DNA from: Bacteroidota bacterium | GTDB taxonomy: Bacteria; Bacteroidota; Bacteroidia; Palsa-965 | Length of the DNA: 64,000 bases | Assembly (NCBI GenBank): GCA_003153435.1 | Contig: PLYR01000066.1 | Location: forward strand, 16,168 to 80,167 | Reading direction: 5' to 3' | Part shown: in pieces, positions 30,993 through 40,648 of the stretch | Layout of the letters: each line of letters starts with the position of its first letter | How positions within the stretch are numbered: the stretch's first letter is position 1 | Notes under the pieces: model-generated | What the model was told of the DNA's origin: nothing | The model's database searches: none | Seen by the model: only the letters and a program-made list of their open reading frames with translations | Made by a program: the position numbers and the translations under genes

Positions 30993-31020
30993 TTTGAATG
31001 ATAAATTAGCATTATCTTTG
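30993..31020 (+). promoter_or_regulatory. Bacteroidota-type promoter candidate upstream of the Usp gene
   Basis: TTTG (30993-30996) and TATCTTTG (31013-31020, matches TAnnTTTG). Confidence 0.4.
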
Positions 31021-31047
31021 CGCCCAAATCATCAAAATCATCGATAA

Positions 31048-31869
31048 GTGGAAAGTAAACCGAATTATTTCCTGATACCCACCGATTTCACGGAGCAAAC
31101 CTATATTGCTCTCGAACAATCGTATAATCTTGCCCGTTTTCATAATGCTCGTCTGCTGCTTCTTTTTGTTTCAGACGAGGAGGATAAAAATGCACGTAAG
31201 AAGCTGGAAGACATGGCGGTTAAGGCACGGAAAGAGTCAGGCCTAGTGGTTGAAACTATGGTTAAGAGAGGTAATATTTATACTGAGATAGAAAAACTTG
31301 CGGATTCCATTGAACCTAAAATGATTGTAATGGGTCTTGAATCCAAAATCGGATTTGATAAACTTATAGGGCCGAACGCTTTTCGACTAATTCGGGAATC
31401 CCGTTTTCCTGTGCTCACAATTCGCGGAAAAGTGCACAAAAAGGGTTGCGAAAACATCCTCCTTCCGCTGGATTTGACTAAAGAAACTCGCGAGAAAGTA
31501 TCTAAGGCTCTGGAACTTGCGAAAGATTATGGGGCTAATATCCGTATCGTTTCCGTACTCTCTTCTACCAAGGAAAGAGATGAAAATAAATTAATGGCTT
31601 ATTCTACTCAGGTACGAGATTATATTAAAAAATCAGGGGTTAAAACCTCTATCCGTACACTTCGCGGAAAAGATGTTCCAAAAATGGTTCTTAATTATGG
31701 GTATAGCATCGATGCGGACCTTATTCTGATCATGAGTAAGGCAGAATTAAACCTGCGGGAATTTTTCATCGGCACAGTTGCACAGAGACTTATTAATGAG
31801 TCAAATATTCCTGTTCTTAGCATAAGACCAACTCCCAAAGCTGTTACAGGATCAACACTTGGTTCCTAG
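31048..31869 (+). CDS. Universal stress protein (tandem UspA domains)
   Basis: FLIPTDFTEQTYIALEQS, IVMGLESKIGFDKLIGPNAFRLI..PVLTI, repeated in the C-terminal half; GTG start. Confidence 0.88.
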   Translation: MESKPNYFLIPTDFTEQTYIALEQSYNLARFHNARLLLLFVSDEEDKNARKKLEDMAVKARKESGLVVETMVKRGNIYTEIEKLADSIEPKMIVMGLESKIGFDKLIGPNAFRLIRESRFPVLTIRGKVHKKGCENILLPLDLTKETREKVSKALELAKDYGANIRIVSVLSSTKERDENKLMAYSTQVRDYIKKSGVKTSIRTLRGKDVPKMVLNYGYSIDADLILIMSKAELNLREFFIGTVAQRLINESNIPVLSIRPTPKAVTGSTLGS

Positions 31870-31895
31870 CGCAAAAGCTGGTATAGCTGTTCAGG

Positions 31896-31936
31896 AAGGG
31901 TGTTGAAAATTACTCACAACATCCTTTTTTTATTTT
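31896..31936 (+). terminator. Rho-independent terminator downstream of the Usp gene
   Basis: AAGGGTGTTG-N11-CAACATCCTT stem (one G-U pair) followed by a T-rich tract. Confidence 0.7.
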
Positions 31937-31957
31937 ACCCCTCCTACTTAACTTTAA

Positions 31958-34900
31958 GTGATGTTAAGGGCTGTAGATACAGCACTCAATGCATTCATCT
32001 TACAATTTCCTATGCCAACATTTTCCCACCTTCATGTTCATACGCAATTCTCACTGCTTGATGGAGCGGCTGATATTTCTTCTCTCTACAAAAAAGCCGT
32101 TGATGACGGAATGCGGGGCTTAGCCATTACTGACCATGGAAATATGTTCGGAGTCTTCAAATTTGTTGCTGAAGCAGGGAAACATAATACACCGGATAAC
32201 CCGAATAAAATAAAGCCGATAGTTGGATGTGAGTTTTATGTAGTAGAAAATAGACATAAGCACCAGTTTACAAAAGAAGATAAAGATGTAAGACGGCACC
32301 AGCTCCTCCTCTCCAAAAATGCGGAAGGATACCGAAATCTTGTGAAATTGTGCTCCCTGGGATATATGGAAGGGCTCTATGGGAAATATCCCAGGATTGA
32401 TAAAGAATTGATTCTTCAATATCATAAAGGACTAATTGCGACTACTTGTTGTCTCGGAGCATCGGTGCCTCAGACTATTCTACGAAAGGGCGAGACGGAA
32501 GGAGAAAAGGAATTCAAATGGTGGCTCGATGTTTTTGGAGAGGATTATTATGTGGAACTACAGCGTCACAGTATCCCTGAACAGAATACAGTGAACGAAG
32601 TACTGCTTCGCTTTGCTATGAAACACAATGTAAAAATTATAGCTTCCAATGATTCACATTATGTAGATCAAGCTGATTCTAATGCACATGATATTCTGCT
32701 TTGTATCAATACTGGCGAAAAGCAAAGTACCCCCAGTATGAAAGAATTTAGTGATGAAGAAGGGTTTTCAAAAGGAAAACGTTTTGCGTTTTACAATGAT
32801 CAGTTCTATTTCAAAACAACCGCTGAAATGTCAGAACTCTTCAGCGACATACCCGGGGCCATAGATAATACTAATGAAATTGTTGACAAGATAACTCCCC
32901 TCAAGCTCAAGCAGGATATACTGCTCCCTCATTTTAAAATACCAAATGGGTTCACTTCGCAGGATGAATACCTCAAGGATATGACCTATAAAGGTGCAAT
33001 TGCAAGATATAAGGAACTTACCCCGGAAATAGAAGAACGGATCAGGTTTGAACTTTTTACCATAAGCACTATGGGTTTTGCCGGATACTTTCTTATTGTT
33101 GCCGACTTTATCCGTGCCGGTCGCGATATTGGTGTGTTGATTGGACCTGGCCGGGGATCTGCAGCAGGATCAGCAGTAGCATACTGCATCGGAATTACCA
33201 ATATTGATCCAATAAAATATAACCTGCTTTTCGAACGATTCCTGAATCCCGACCGAAAGAGTATGCCCGATATAGATACTGATTTTGATGATGAAGGCAG
33301 GCAGAAAGTGATTGATTATGTGGTTGAAAAGTACGGCCGAAACCAGGTAGCTCAAATCGTGACTTACGGTACGATGGCTGCTAAAATGAGCATTAAGGAT
33401 GTCGCACGTGTACTCGACTTGCCTTTGCAGGATTCCAATGCCTTGGCCAAACTCGTTCCGGAACGACCAGGCATTGAACTGAAACGTTTGATTAACGCTC
33501 CAATCTCTGGAGAAAAAAGTCTGGAAGAGAAGGAAGGCTTGAGTAAGGAAGAACTCGATGATGTAAAAAAACTCCGTGAAATCCATAAAGGAAAGGATAT
33601 CCAGGCGGATGTCCTTCGCGAAGCCTTGATCCTTGAAGGCTCTGTAAGAGGTACAGGAATCCATGCAGCTGGGATCATTATTGCCCCTAAGGACCTTACA
33701 GAAATTATCCCGATCTCTACATCTAAAGACAGTGCGCTGCTTATTACCCAGTATGATGGAAAAGTAATTGAGGAAGCGGGTGTAATCAAGATGGATTTTC
33801 TGGGCCTGAAAACGTTGACCATTATTCGTGATGCGCTTAGATTGATTAAACAGAACCATGGAATTGATATCAATATTGATACTATCCCGCTGGATGATAA
33901 AAAAACTTTAGAACTTTATCAACGAGGTGAGACCAATGGGACATTTCAGTTCGAGTCTCCTGGAATGCAAAAGCATCTCATTGCCCTGCATCCCGATAAA
34001 TTTGAGGACCTCATTGCGATGAACGCATTATACCGTCCAGGGCCAATTGAATATATTCCAAACTTTATTGCGCGTAAAAACGGGAAAGAAACTATTACTT
34101 ATGATCTTCCCGAAATGAAAGAATATCTGGAGGATACTTATGGTATTACTGTTTATCAGGAACAAGTCATGCTGCTCTCGCAAAAACTCGCTGGTTTTAC
34201 AAAGGGTGACGCCGATGTTCTCCGGAAAGCGATGGGTAAAAAAGACAAGGCCACCCTTGATAAAATGAAGTATAAATTTGTGGAAGGCATACGTAAAAAT
34301 GGGATGGATGAAAAGATTGCCGAAAAAATCTGGGTCGACTGGGAAGCTTTTGCGCAATACGCCTTCAATAAGTCACATTCTACTTGTTATGCCTTTGTTG
34401 CATTTCAAACGGCCTTTCTTAAAGCTCATTATCCTGCGGAGTACATGGCATCTGTACTTACCCATAATCTTAGTAATATTGATAAAATTACATTCTTCAT
34501 GGAAGAAGCCAAACGTATGGGGATTCCCGTCCTTGGCCCTGATGTGAATGAAAGTGAATACCAGTTTGCCGTTAATAAAAAAGGTCAGATTCGTTTCGGC
34601 TTAGGCGCGGTTAAGGGAGTGGGGGAGGCTGCTGTTATCTCATTAGTCGAAGAGAGAATCAACAAAGGACCTTATGTCAGTGTTTTTGATCTCGTACGGA
34701 GGATAAACCTGCGTGCAGCCAATAAAAAAACCTTTGAAAGTCTTGCATATGCAGGGGGATTCGATTCTTTTGACACGATACATCGGGCTACATATTTTAT
34801 CCCGGACGCAGATGGAAATACTTTCCTTGAAAAAATGATCAGGTATGGTAACACGCATCAGGAAAACCTAAATTCTAGCCAGCATTCACTTTTTGGTGAA

Positions 34901-35620
34901 GAGGCCGGAGAAGGTGCCGAGATGCCGGAACCTAAATTCCCTGTGGTGGAACCATGGGACAGTCTAATTAAACTTAAATTCGAAAAGGATGTCATCGGGT
35001 TTTATATTTCTGGTCATCCACTGGATAACTATAAAATAGAATTGGAAAATTTTTGCCACAATAAAGTCTCCGACCTTAAAGATCTGGCAAAATTTAAAAA
35101 TCGAGATATCACTATCGGGGCAATGATCACCTCTGTTACGCATCGCACCACTAAAACTGGAAAGCCTTTTATGATCTTCACGATTGAAGATTATACAGAT
35201 TCTTTCGAAGTGGCATTGTTCGGAGACAGTTATCAGTTATTCCGCACATCAATTCTGGCTGGAGATCTGGTGTTTTTGAAAGGTAAAATAGGAGAACGTT
35301 TCGGCCAGGCTGACAATCTTGAATTGAAGGTGGCATCCATACAACTGCTCTCGACACTAAGGGATAAACTTGCCAAAAGCCTCACACTTCAGCTAAACCT
35401 TCCGGATGTATCCGAAGAATTCATTCAGAAATTAAATGTACTGATTGAAAGCAATTCCAAACAAGACCATCCCAAGAATTGTAGTTTGAAATTTCTTGTA
35501 AGGGACACAGAGGAGGGCATTCTGGTTGACTTGCTATCCCGAAAGGTGAAAATTAATCCAAGCAACGAGTTTCTGGCTTCATTAGAAGTGCTTGGAACCG
35601 TAAAGTATAAGTTGAACTAA
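31958..35620 (+). CDS. dnaE: DNA polymerase III alpha subunit
   Basis: PHP domain HLHVHTQFSLLDG, PDIDTDFDDEGR catalytic motif, YRPGP, OB fold; likely start at internal ATG 32012 (MPTFSHLHVH). Confidence 0.98.
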   Translation: MMLRAVDTALNAFILQFPMPTFSHLHVHTQFSLLDGAADISSLYKKAVDDGMRGLAITDHGNMFGVFKFVAEAGKHNTPDNPNKIKPIVGCEFYVVENRHKHQFTKEDKDVRRHQLLLSKNAEGYRNLVKLCSLGYMEGLYGKYPRIDKELILQYHKGLIATTCCLGASVPQTILRKGETEGEKEFKWWLDVFGEDYYVELQRHSIPEQNTVNEVLLRFAMKHNVKIIASNDSHYVDQADSNAHDILLCINTGEKQSTPSMKEFSDEEGFSKGKRFAFYNDQFYFKTTAEMSELFSDIPGAIDNTNEIVDKITPLKLKQDILLPHFKIPNGFTSQDEYLKDMTYKGAIARYKELTPEIEERIRFELFTISTMGFAGYFLIVADFIRAGRDIGVLIGPGRGSAAGSAVAYCIGITNIDPIKYNLLFERFLNPDRKSMPDIDTDFDDEGRQKVIDYVVEKYGRNQVAQIVTYGTMAAKMSIKDVARVLDLPLQDSNALAKLVPERPGIELKRLINAPISGEKSLEEKEGLSKEELDDVKKLREIHKGKDIQADVLREALILEGSVRGTGIHAAGIIIAPKDLTEIIPISTSKDSALLITQYDGKVIEEAGVIKMDFLGLKTLTIIRDALRLIKQNHGIDINIDTIPLDDKKTLELYQRGETNGTFQFESPGMQKHLIALHPDKFEDLIAMNALYRPGPIEYIPNFIARKNGKETITYDLPEMKEYLEDTYGITVYQEQVMLLSQKLAGFTKGDADVLRKAMGKKDKATLDKMKYKFVEGIRKNGMDEKIAEKIWVDWEAFAQYAFNKSHSTCYAFVAFQTAFLKAHYPAEYMASVLTHNLSNIDKITFFMEEAKRMGIPVLGPDVNESEYQFAVNKKGQIRFGLGAVKGVGEAAVISLVEERINKGPYVSVFDLVRRINLRAANKKTFESLAYAGGFDSFDTIHRATYFIPDADGNTFLEKMIRYGNTHQENLNSSQHSLFGEEAGEGAEMPEPKFPVVEPWDSLIKLKFEKDVIGFYISGHPLDNYKIELENFCHNKVSDLKDLAKFKNRDITIGAMITSVTHRTTKTGKPFMIFTIEDYTDSFEVALFGDSYQLFRTSILAGDLVFLKGKIGERFGQADNLELKVASIQLLSTLRDKLAKSLTLQLNLPDVSEEFIQKLNVLIESNSKQDHPKNCSLKFLVRDTEEGILVDLLSRKVKINPSNEFLASLEVLGTVKYKLN

Positions 35621-35623
35621 TAA

Positions 35624-36790
35624 TCAGTCAACTTTAGCAACTAAAGGAGTTTTGTTTAAAACAAGTTCTTCCTTGCGATAAATTACTTTTCGTTCCTTCA
35701 GATAACTGATGAAGTAGTTGAAGCAGGCTTCATGCTTTCCAACCAGCTCTGGTGGAAAAACCCCCTTTTCGGTAAACAATCCATCAAGGAACATATTGAC
35801 AGCTGCTGTAGCTGTATAGCCTGTGGTACGTGCCATGGAAGAGGTTTGAGTGGTTGCATCATACTCATCATGAAGATAATAGGTTATTTTTTTTTCAACT
35901 CCTTTTTCAGTTCCCTGTACACTCACTCTCATAACAGTAATCTCCTCCTCCTCATCACCCAGCTTCCATTCACTAAAAAGAATTTTGGATGTAAAGTCTA
36001 ATGGGGTAATGTCCACACCATTTATTTTAATTGGAACCTTACTCAGAAATCCAGATTCCCGAAGGGCCAATACTTTCTCAATATGACCAGGATATCTCAA
36101 GGTCTTTTCTTTCATATTAGGAATGTTGGGCATTGTAAAAATGATGGAACGCAACCCATCAGAGTTGAAGGACTCAAGAGTTCCAACACCTTTCATTTCA
36201 ATATGCTCAATATCACTCATAGCTGATTTGGTTATCACCTGACCATTTTCAACATATCGTGCAGGACGGGTATATTCTTCAATTACATCCACTGGTGAAA
36301 AGGGTGCCTTGTAGTTGAAAGGCCATTTTTTGACCTTTGGCAGTCCACCAACAAGACATTCGAAATCAGTTAATTGCATCTTTGCATTGTAATATCCCAA
36401 AATGAGATTATCCATGCCTGGAGCAACTCCACAGTCTGTAATTGCAGTTACTCCTTCCTGCTTCGCAAGAGCATCTAGTTCGAAAACATTTTCGGGAAAG
36501 AAAGAAATGTCAACTACATTTTTACCTGCTTCGATAATGGATTTAAGTGTTTGAAACCCCATAAATCCTGGTACTGCGCAGACAATAATATCGAATGGCT
36601 GAATAGTAGTTTTTAATAATGCAGTGTTCTTGGCATCCAAAACAATTGTGGAAATGGCATTGTTCCGGTTCTTGCTTTTCAGTAAGGCTTGTTCACTAAG
36701 ATCTGCAAGGGTAACTTTATGTTTTTTTGCGAGGTCTAGCGCCATAGCACTACCAACCATTCCTGCACCCAATACGATTATATTGCTCAT
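35624..36790 (-). CDS. Saccharopine dehydrogenase family protein
   Basis: IIVLGAGMVGSAMALDLAKKHKVTLADLS, DCGVAPGMDNLILGY. Confidence 0.88.
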   Translation of the reverse strand: MSNIIVLGAGMVGSAMALDLAKKHKVTLADLSEQALLKSKNRNNAISTIVLDAKNTALLKTTIQPFDIIVCAVPGFMGFQTLKSIIEAGKNVVDISFFPENVFELDALAKQEGVTAITDCGVAPGMDNLILGYYNAKMQLTDFECLVGGLPKVKKWPFNYKAPFSPVDVIEEYTRPARYVENGQVITKSAMSDIEHIEMKGVGTLESFNSDGLRSIIFTMPNIPNMKEKTLRYPGHIEKVLALRESGFLSKVPIKINGVDITPLDFTSKILFSEWKLGDEEEEITVMRVSVQGTEKGVEKKITYYLHDEYDATTQTSSMARTTGYTATAAVNMFLDGLFTEKGVFPPELVGKHEACFNYFISYLKERKVIYRKEELVLNKTPLVAKVD

Positions 36791-37027
36791 TGACTAAAAT
36801 TTTGACGATTAAGAAAAGTTAAAAGTAAGCCAATTAAGTGGAATTGGCAAAAGCCATTTTTTCGGCCGGCCAAATCATTTCATATTTAGTACAAAAATCA
36901 ATAAACTAGGATATTCGGTCTGGCAGATTCAAGCATTTGTTGAAGCATCACCTAATTGGGAGGGAGTTTTAAGAAAATATAAAGAAGGTTAGAAAAGAAA
37001 GTCATTGCTTAGTAAAAAGACCATTTT

Positions 37028-37435
37028 TTAGACTGCAGATTCTTCGATTGGAGCTGAATAGTAGGCTTTAAGTGGAAGCTTATAACCTATATTGGAGAGA
37101 ATTATATTTGCAGGGGAATCTGACTTTCCAGTAAGGAGACTCAGGAGATGAGCGCGGTCTTCTGCAGGTTCAACTTTTGCAATTTTTAATAACAACCGAT
37201 TTTCAGCCTCCCTCTTCCAATGATGGAACCGATTGGTATTCATTACAGTATCATACATGTTTGGAGAATCATACAAGTCAATCAGTTTGTAGGAGGTTGT
37301 ATCGAAGCCAATTTTGTTGGGCGTAAATTGTGCATCGATAAGCATTAGTATTCCACCGCTTTCTGGAACGTTTAATGGAGCTTTTTTTTCAGTGATGTCC
37401 CATAAACCTTCCCAAAACAATTTTACTTCTCTCAT
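37028..37435 (-). CDS. Hypothetical protein, possible degenerate GIY-YIG-like domain
   Basis: VPESGGILMLID...YKLIDLYDSPNMYDTVMNTNRFHHW...ILSNIGYKLP has the layout of GIY-YIG superfamily proteins but lacks clear GIY/YIG residues. Confidence 0.4.
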   Translation of the reverse strand: MREVKLFWEGLWDITEKKAPLNVPESGGILMLIDAQFTPNKIGFDTTSYKLIDLYDSPNMYDTVMNTNRFHHWKREAENRLLLKIAKVEPAEDRAHLLSLLTGKSDSPANIILSNIGYKLPLKAYYSAPIEESAV

Positions 37436-37575
37436 GATGGTTAATATTTTAATGTGTTTGTGCTAAAAAGTAATTATACCAACAAAATTAGCGCTGATAC
37501 CCTATCAGAGAAATGACAAATAGGAATTTTTTAGACCCTCATCTTAAAGAGATAAAATCTTTGACTCAGAAAATA

Positions 37576-37603
37576 AGCCGAAAACTCTTTAGAGTTTCCG
37601 GCT
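37576..37603 (-). terminator. Terminator-like hairpin downstream of the small secreted protein gene
   Basis: AGCCG-AAAACTC/GAGTTT-CCGGCT stem and TTATTTT on the minus strand. Confidence 0.55.
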
Positions 37604-37636
37604 AAGTATTAAATATGAGAATCTAGGTTGCTTAGA

Positions 37637-37924
37637 TTAATTAGGAAGATTTTGTACGGCAACAATACTAAGTCCATGAAGAATAAGAATTTGACCACCT
37701 GCAACAACAGCATCATAGTTTCCGCTTCCATCAGCATTCAGAGAGACTGAGAGCACTGTATAACCGAGCTGATTAAGGTAGTTAGTGATTTGTTGAGTGG
37801 ACAAAAAAGCTTTTTGAGCCGTTGGATTTTCAGTTTCATTAGCCTGGCTAAATGCCGTTTTGTCGAATGATAGCAAAGCTATTGCGAGAGTTACGGTTAA
37901 AAATAAATTGGTTTTCGTTTTCAT
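37637..37924 (-). CDS. Small secreted hypothetical protein (95 aa)
   Basis: Clear signal peptide MKTKTNLFLTVTLAIALLSFDKTAFSQ; own terminator. Confidence 0.65.
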   Translation of the reverse strand: MKTKTNLFLTVTLAIALLSFDKTAFSQANETENPTAQKAFLSTQQITNYLNQLGYTVLSVSLNADGSGNYDAVVAGGQILILHGLSIVAVQNLPN

Positions 37925-38103
37925 AATCTTAAGTTGTTAGTGGTTAAAAGAAATGAATGATGGTTTGCTGGTTCTGAAACATAAAAAGTGCATAGTACTT
38001 AAAGAGAAGCATTGAAAGTGTCTCCCGCAGTTTCAATGGTTTTCCTCAACTGATACAAAGTACGGGTTGAAATAGTGATATATCAGAGACAAAACAAGAT
38101 AAC

Positions 38104-38117
38104 TTTGACACTCATTT
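38104..38117. repeat. Left arm of perfect 14-bp inverted repeat (TTTGACACTCATTT)
   Basis: Exact reverse complement of AAATGAGTGTCAAA at 39836-39849. Confidence 0.7.
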
Positions 38118-38215
38118 GTTTTATTAAATTGCTGTTAACCTAAACAATTGTTAATATTAGAGCGAAATATTAATATAAATTTGGAACTATATCTTGACCC
38201 TCATAACTGTTTCTG

Positions 38216-39721
38216 ATGAACAAAGTCCACGACTTATTACGTAGATTATCAAGCCCTCAGTTAAAAATGTTTCGGGACTATCTACATTATTTTTCAGTAA
38301 GAAAGGATCCAGACACACAGTTGATGAAGTTGGCTGATTTGCTTTTGCAGAGCCAGGAGGAGATTCCCAGCCTGGAGGATTGTTCCCGCGTTATATATGG
38401 GTCAATGAACTATAATGGAATCCAGAAATTGAAATCTCGACTTCAGAAGAAGGTAGAAAATTTAATACTTATGGATACTGGAACGGAAAAGCGGGATACG
38501 GGGTTGGATGAGCTTGATAAATATATTATTATCATTCGAAGGAAAGTAGCCTTATTCCATATTCTTTTACTTTCAGGGACAGATAACAGTTCATTCCTGA
38601 CTTCTGAAATGGAGGATATTATAAGACTCTCCAAGAAGTACGAACTCTACTCTATTTTGGTGGAGCAGCTGAAATATAAAAAATGGATGCTTGGCCTGAG
38701 AGAAGGGGAAAAGGTTCTAATTGAAATTGGTAAACAAATCGCATTCTACCAACGCTGTGACGAGGCCCTGGCTAAAGCCGTGGATTGCTATTATTTGGCA
38801 GTGATCAGAAATGTTCACCATTCTAAATCAAATCAACTGAGCATGCAAAAATTTCTAAAAAGAAATATTACATTTCTTCAAAGGGAAATTAGCTTGACAG
38901 GCTCCGCAATGATTCAATATTATACAAAGCAACTTGAGGCGATGTATTATGATAGCCTCAACAAAGTTGAGCGGGCTCAGGAAGCCGCAATCGAAATGCT
39001 TAAGATTATCCAGTGCAATAAGTCTGTTTACAGAAAGCGAAGATTGGCAATAGCTTATATCTATCTTTCGAACTGCGATATCCGGATAGGTCTCTATGAC
39101 CAGGCTATCGCGTATGCCATTTCCGCCAAAAAGCTTTGTGCCAAAAATTCCGTTAATTATTTCGCTTCCATTGATTATGAATTCTTAGCGAGATTTTATG
39201 ATCTTGATTGGACCCATTGTCAAAGGCTAAGCCAGGAATTACTCAGGAGTGTAAAGAAGGAGATTGGTGATTTTTCATTTGCAAAATATCTTTTTTATCA
39301 AGCCAGTGTTTTCTATGTGAATAAGAAGTATAAAGAAGCACTTCGCTTACTTAATTATAAGTTGCAGTTGTCAAAAGACAAACAAGGCTGGGATGTAAGT
39401 ATTCGGATACTTAAAATTCAGACCCTCGTGGATATGGGTTTGCTTGATGAGGCTTCGACACAAGTGTTGGGCCTTCTTAAACACGTCGAGCGTTCATTTC
39501 CTGAGAGAGAGATGAAGCTTAGAGGGAAACTGATCTTAAAAACCTTAAGATTACTTGAGCATGAAGGTTTTTCAGGACACAGGGTCAAAACTAAACTGGA
39601 AAAATCATTGGAATTACTCAGAGGGAATGAAAATTATAAGTGGGAACCACTCTCTTCCGAACTTTACCCTTTTGAGAATTGGCTAATCGCCAGATTTAGG
39701 TTTCTCAAACTCAATAAATAA
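38216..39721 (+). CDS. Hypothetical TPR/alpha-helical repeat protein
   Basis: 501 aa, helical repeats such as RRLAIAYIYLSNCDIRIGLYDQAIAYAISAKKLC and AKYLFYQASVFYVNKKYKEALRLLNYKLQL. Confidence 0.65.
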   Translation: MNKVHDLLRRLSSPQLKMFRDYLHYFSVRKDPDTQLMKLADLLLQSQEEIPSLEDCSRVIYGSMNYNGIQKLKSRLQKKVENLILMDTGTEKRDTGLDELDKYIIIIRRKVALFHILLLSGTDNSSFLTSEMEDIIRLSKKYELYSILVEQLKYKKWMLGLREGEKVLIEIGKQIAFYQRCDEALAKAVDCYYLAVIRNVHHSKSNQLSMQKFLKRNITFLQREISLTGSAMIQYYTKQLEAMYYDSLNKVERAQEAAIEMLKIIQCNKSVYRKRRLAIAYIYLSNCDIRIGLYDQAIAYAISAKKLCAKNSVNYFASIDYEFLARFYDLDWTHCQRLSQELLRSVKKEIGDFSFAKYLFYQASVFYVNKKYKEALRLLNYKLQLSKDKQGWDVSIRILKIQTLVDMGLLDEASTQVLGLLKHVERSFPEREMKLRGKLILKTLRLLEHEGFSGHRVKTKLEKSLELLRGNENYKWEPLSSELYPFENWLIARFRFLKLNK

Positions 39722-39835
39722 TCCATTCTCTTTTTCAAAGCATTGAATTTTCTTTTTTCATTTCAACTATTAATAATGTTTAATCATGGTGCTTGTTAGG
39801 CTTTCTCCATTGTGGGTTTGCTCTGTTTTTGATGA

Positions 39836-39849
39836 AAATGAGTGTCAAA
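39836..39849. repeat. Right arm of perfect 14-bp inverted repeat (AAATGAGTGTCAAA)
   Basis: Exact reverse complement of 38104-38117. Confidence 0.7.
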
Positions 39850-39911
39850 CATTTTTAAATATGTCGTCTGAATTCGATAGTTGTTCTACTACTTTTGATT
39901 TATAAAAACTA

Positions 39912-39941
39912 AAGACAACCTAAGACAACCTAAGACTTAAC
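39912..39941. repeat. 10-bp tandem repeat AAGACAACCT x2 plus partial third copy
   Basis: AAGACAACCT AAGACAACCT AAGACTTAAC directly upstream of the ATG at 39952. Confidence 0.75.
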
Positions 39942-39951
39942 CCGTAGACCT

Positions 39952-40626
39952 ATGAAAAACAAATATTTCCGGAGGGCTCACATCAGTGAGGCTAAATTTA
40001 AACTCATACTCAAACTATTCTGTGAAGAAAAGACTGCAGTCGAAATTGCTGAGCTTACGGGAATCAGCAGGGTTACCGTAAATAAATACCTTGGAGATAT
40101 CCGAAACATGATTGTGCGATGTGATGATGAACTCTTAAAACAAGACGCTGAATCATTATTCTCTGAAACCTTTTCCGAAATGAAGCCAAGCTTAGGAAAA
40201 ACTGAAAGTAGAGAGCCGATCAAAATGGTTGGAATTGAAGCGGAGGGAAGGAAACTAAGGATCCGTCCGATTGAGCAAGTTCCTCTGAGTAGAATGCTCC
40301 GGATTACAGAGGGTAAACGGATTGGAAAAAAAGAGGAAGAATTGGCTCAACGATTTTGTGGATTTGTAGATTTGAAAGAAAGACAGTTTTATCAGTTCAG
40401 AACGATCTCTCATCGCAAAAATGGGAAACAAATTGCAAAGGATACAGATCGTTTGTGGAGTATCTTCAGAAATCAGATCCACAAAAGTAAAGGCTTAGCT
40501 TCGAATACGATTTACCTTCATTTGAAGGAATCGGAATTGCGCTGTAATTACACCAAAGTGCAAATTTATGCAATGCTCCTGAAGGTTCTAAGTCGAAGAA
40601 ATGTTAGGGTTGACCGGGCAGCATAG
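39952..40626 (+). CDS. IS1595/ISXO2-type transposase-derived protein, catalytic core apparently lost
   Basis: HTH EKTAVEIAELTGISRVTVNKYL; C-terminal DRLWSIFRNQIHKSKGLASNTIYLHLKESELRCNYTK aligns with ESFWSxxKRRLAKFxGIxxxTFYLHLKExEFRxNH of IS1595 transposases; DDE/N residues not evident. Confidence 0.55.
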   Translation: MKNKYFRRAHISEAKFKLILKLFCEEKTAVEIAELTGISRVTVNKYLGDIRNMIVRCDDELLKQDAESLFSETFSEMKPSLGKTESREPIKMVGIEAEGRKLRIRPIEQVPLSRMLRITEGKRIGKKEEELAQRFCGFVDLKERQFYQFRTISHRKNGKQIAKDTDRLWSIFRNQIHKSKGLASNTIYLHLKESELRCNYTKVQIYAMLLKVLSRRNVRVDRAA

Positions 40627-40648
40627 GAGTTAGACCATTCACCATACT

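Noticed and set aside
33170-33873. Long minus-strand ORFs opposite dnaE (229 and 169 aa)
   Set aside because: Antisense to a strongly conserved dnaE; compositionally a shadow of the sense codons
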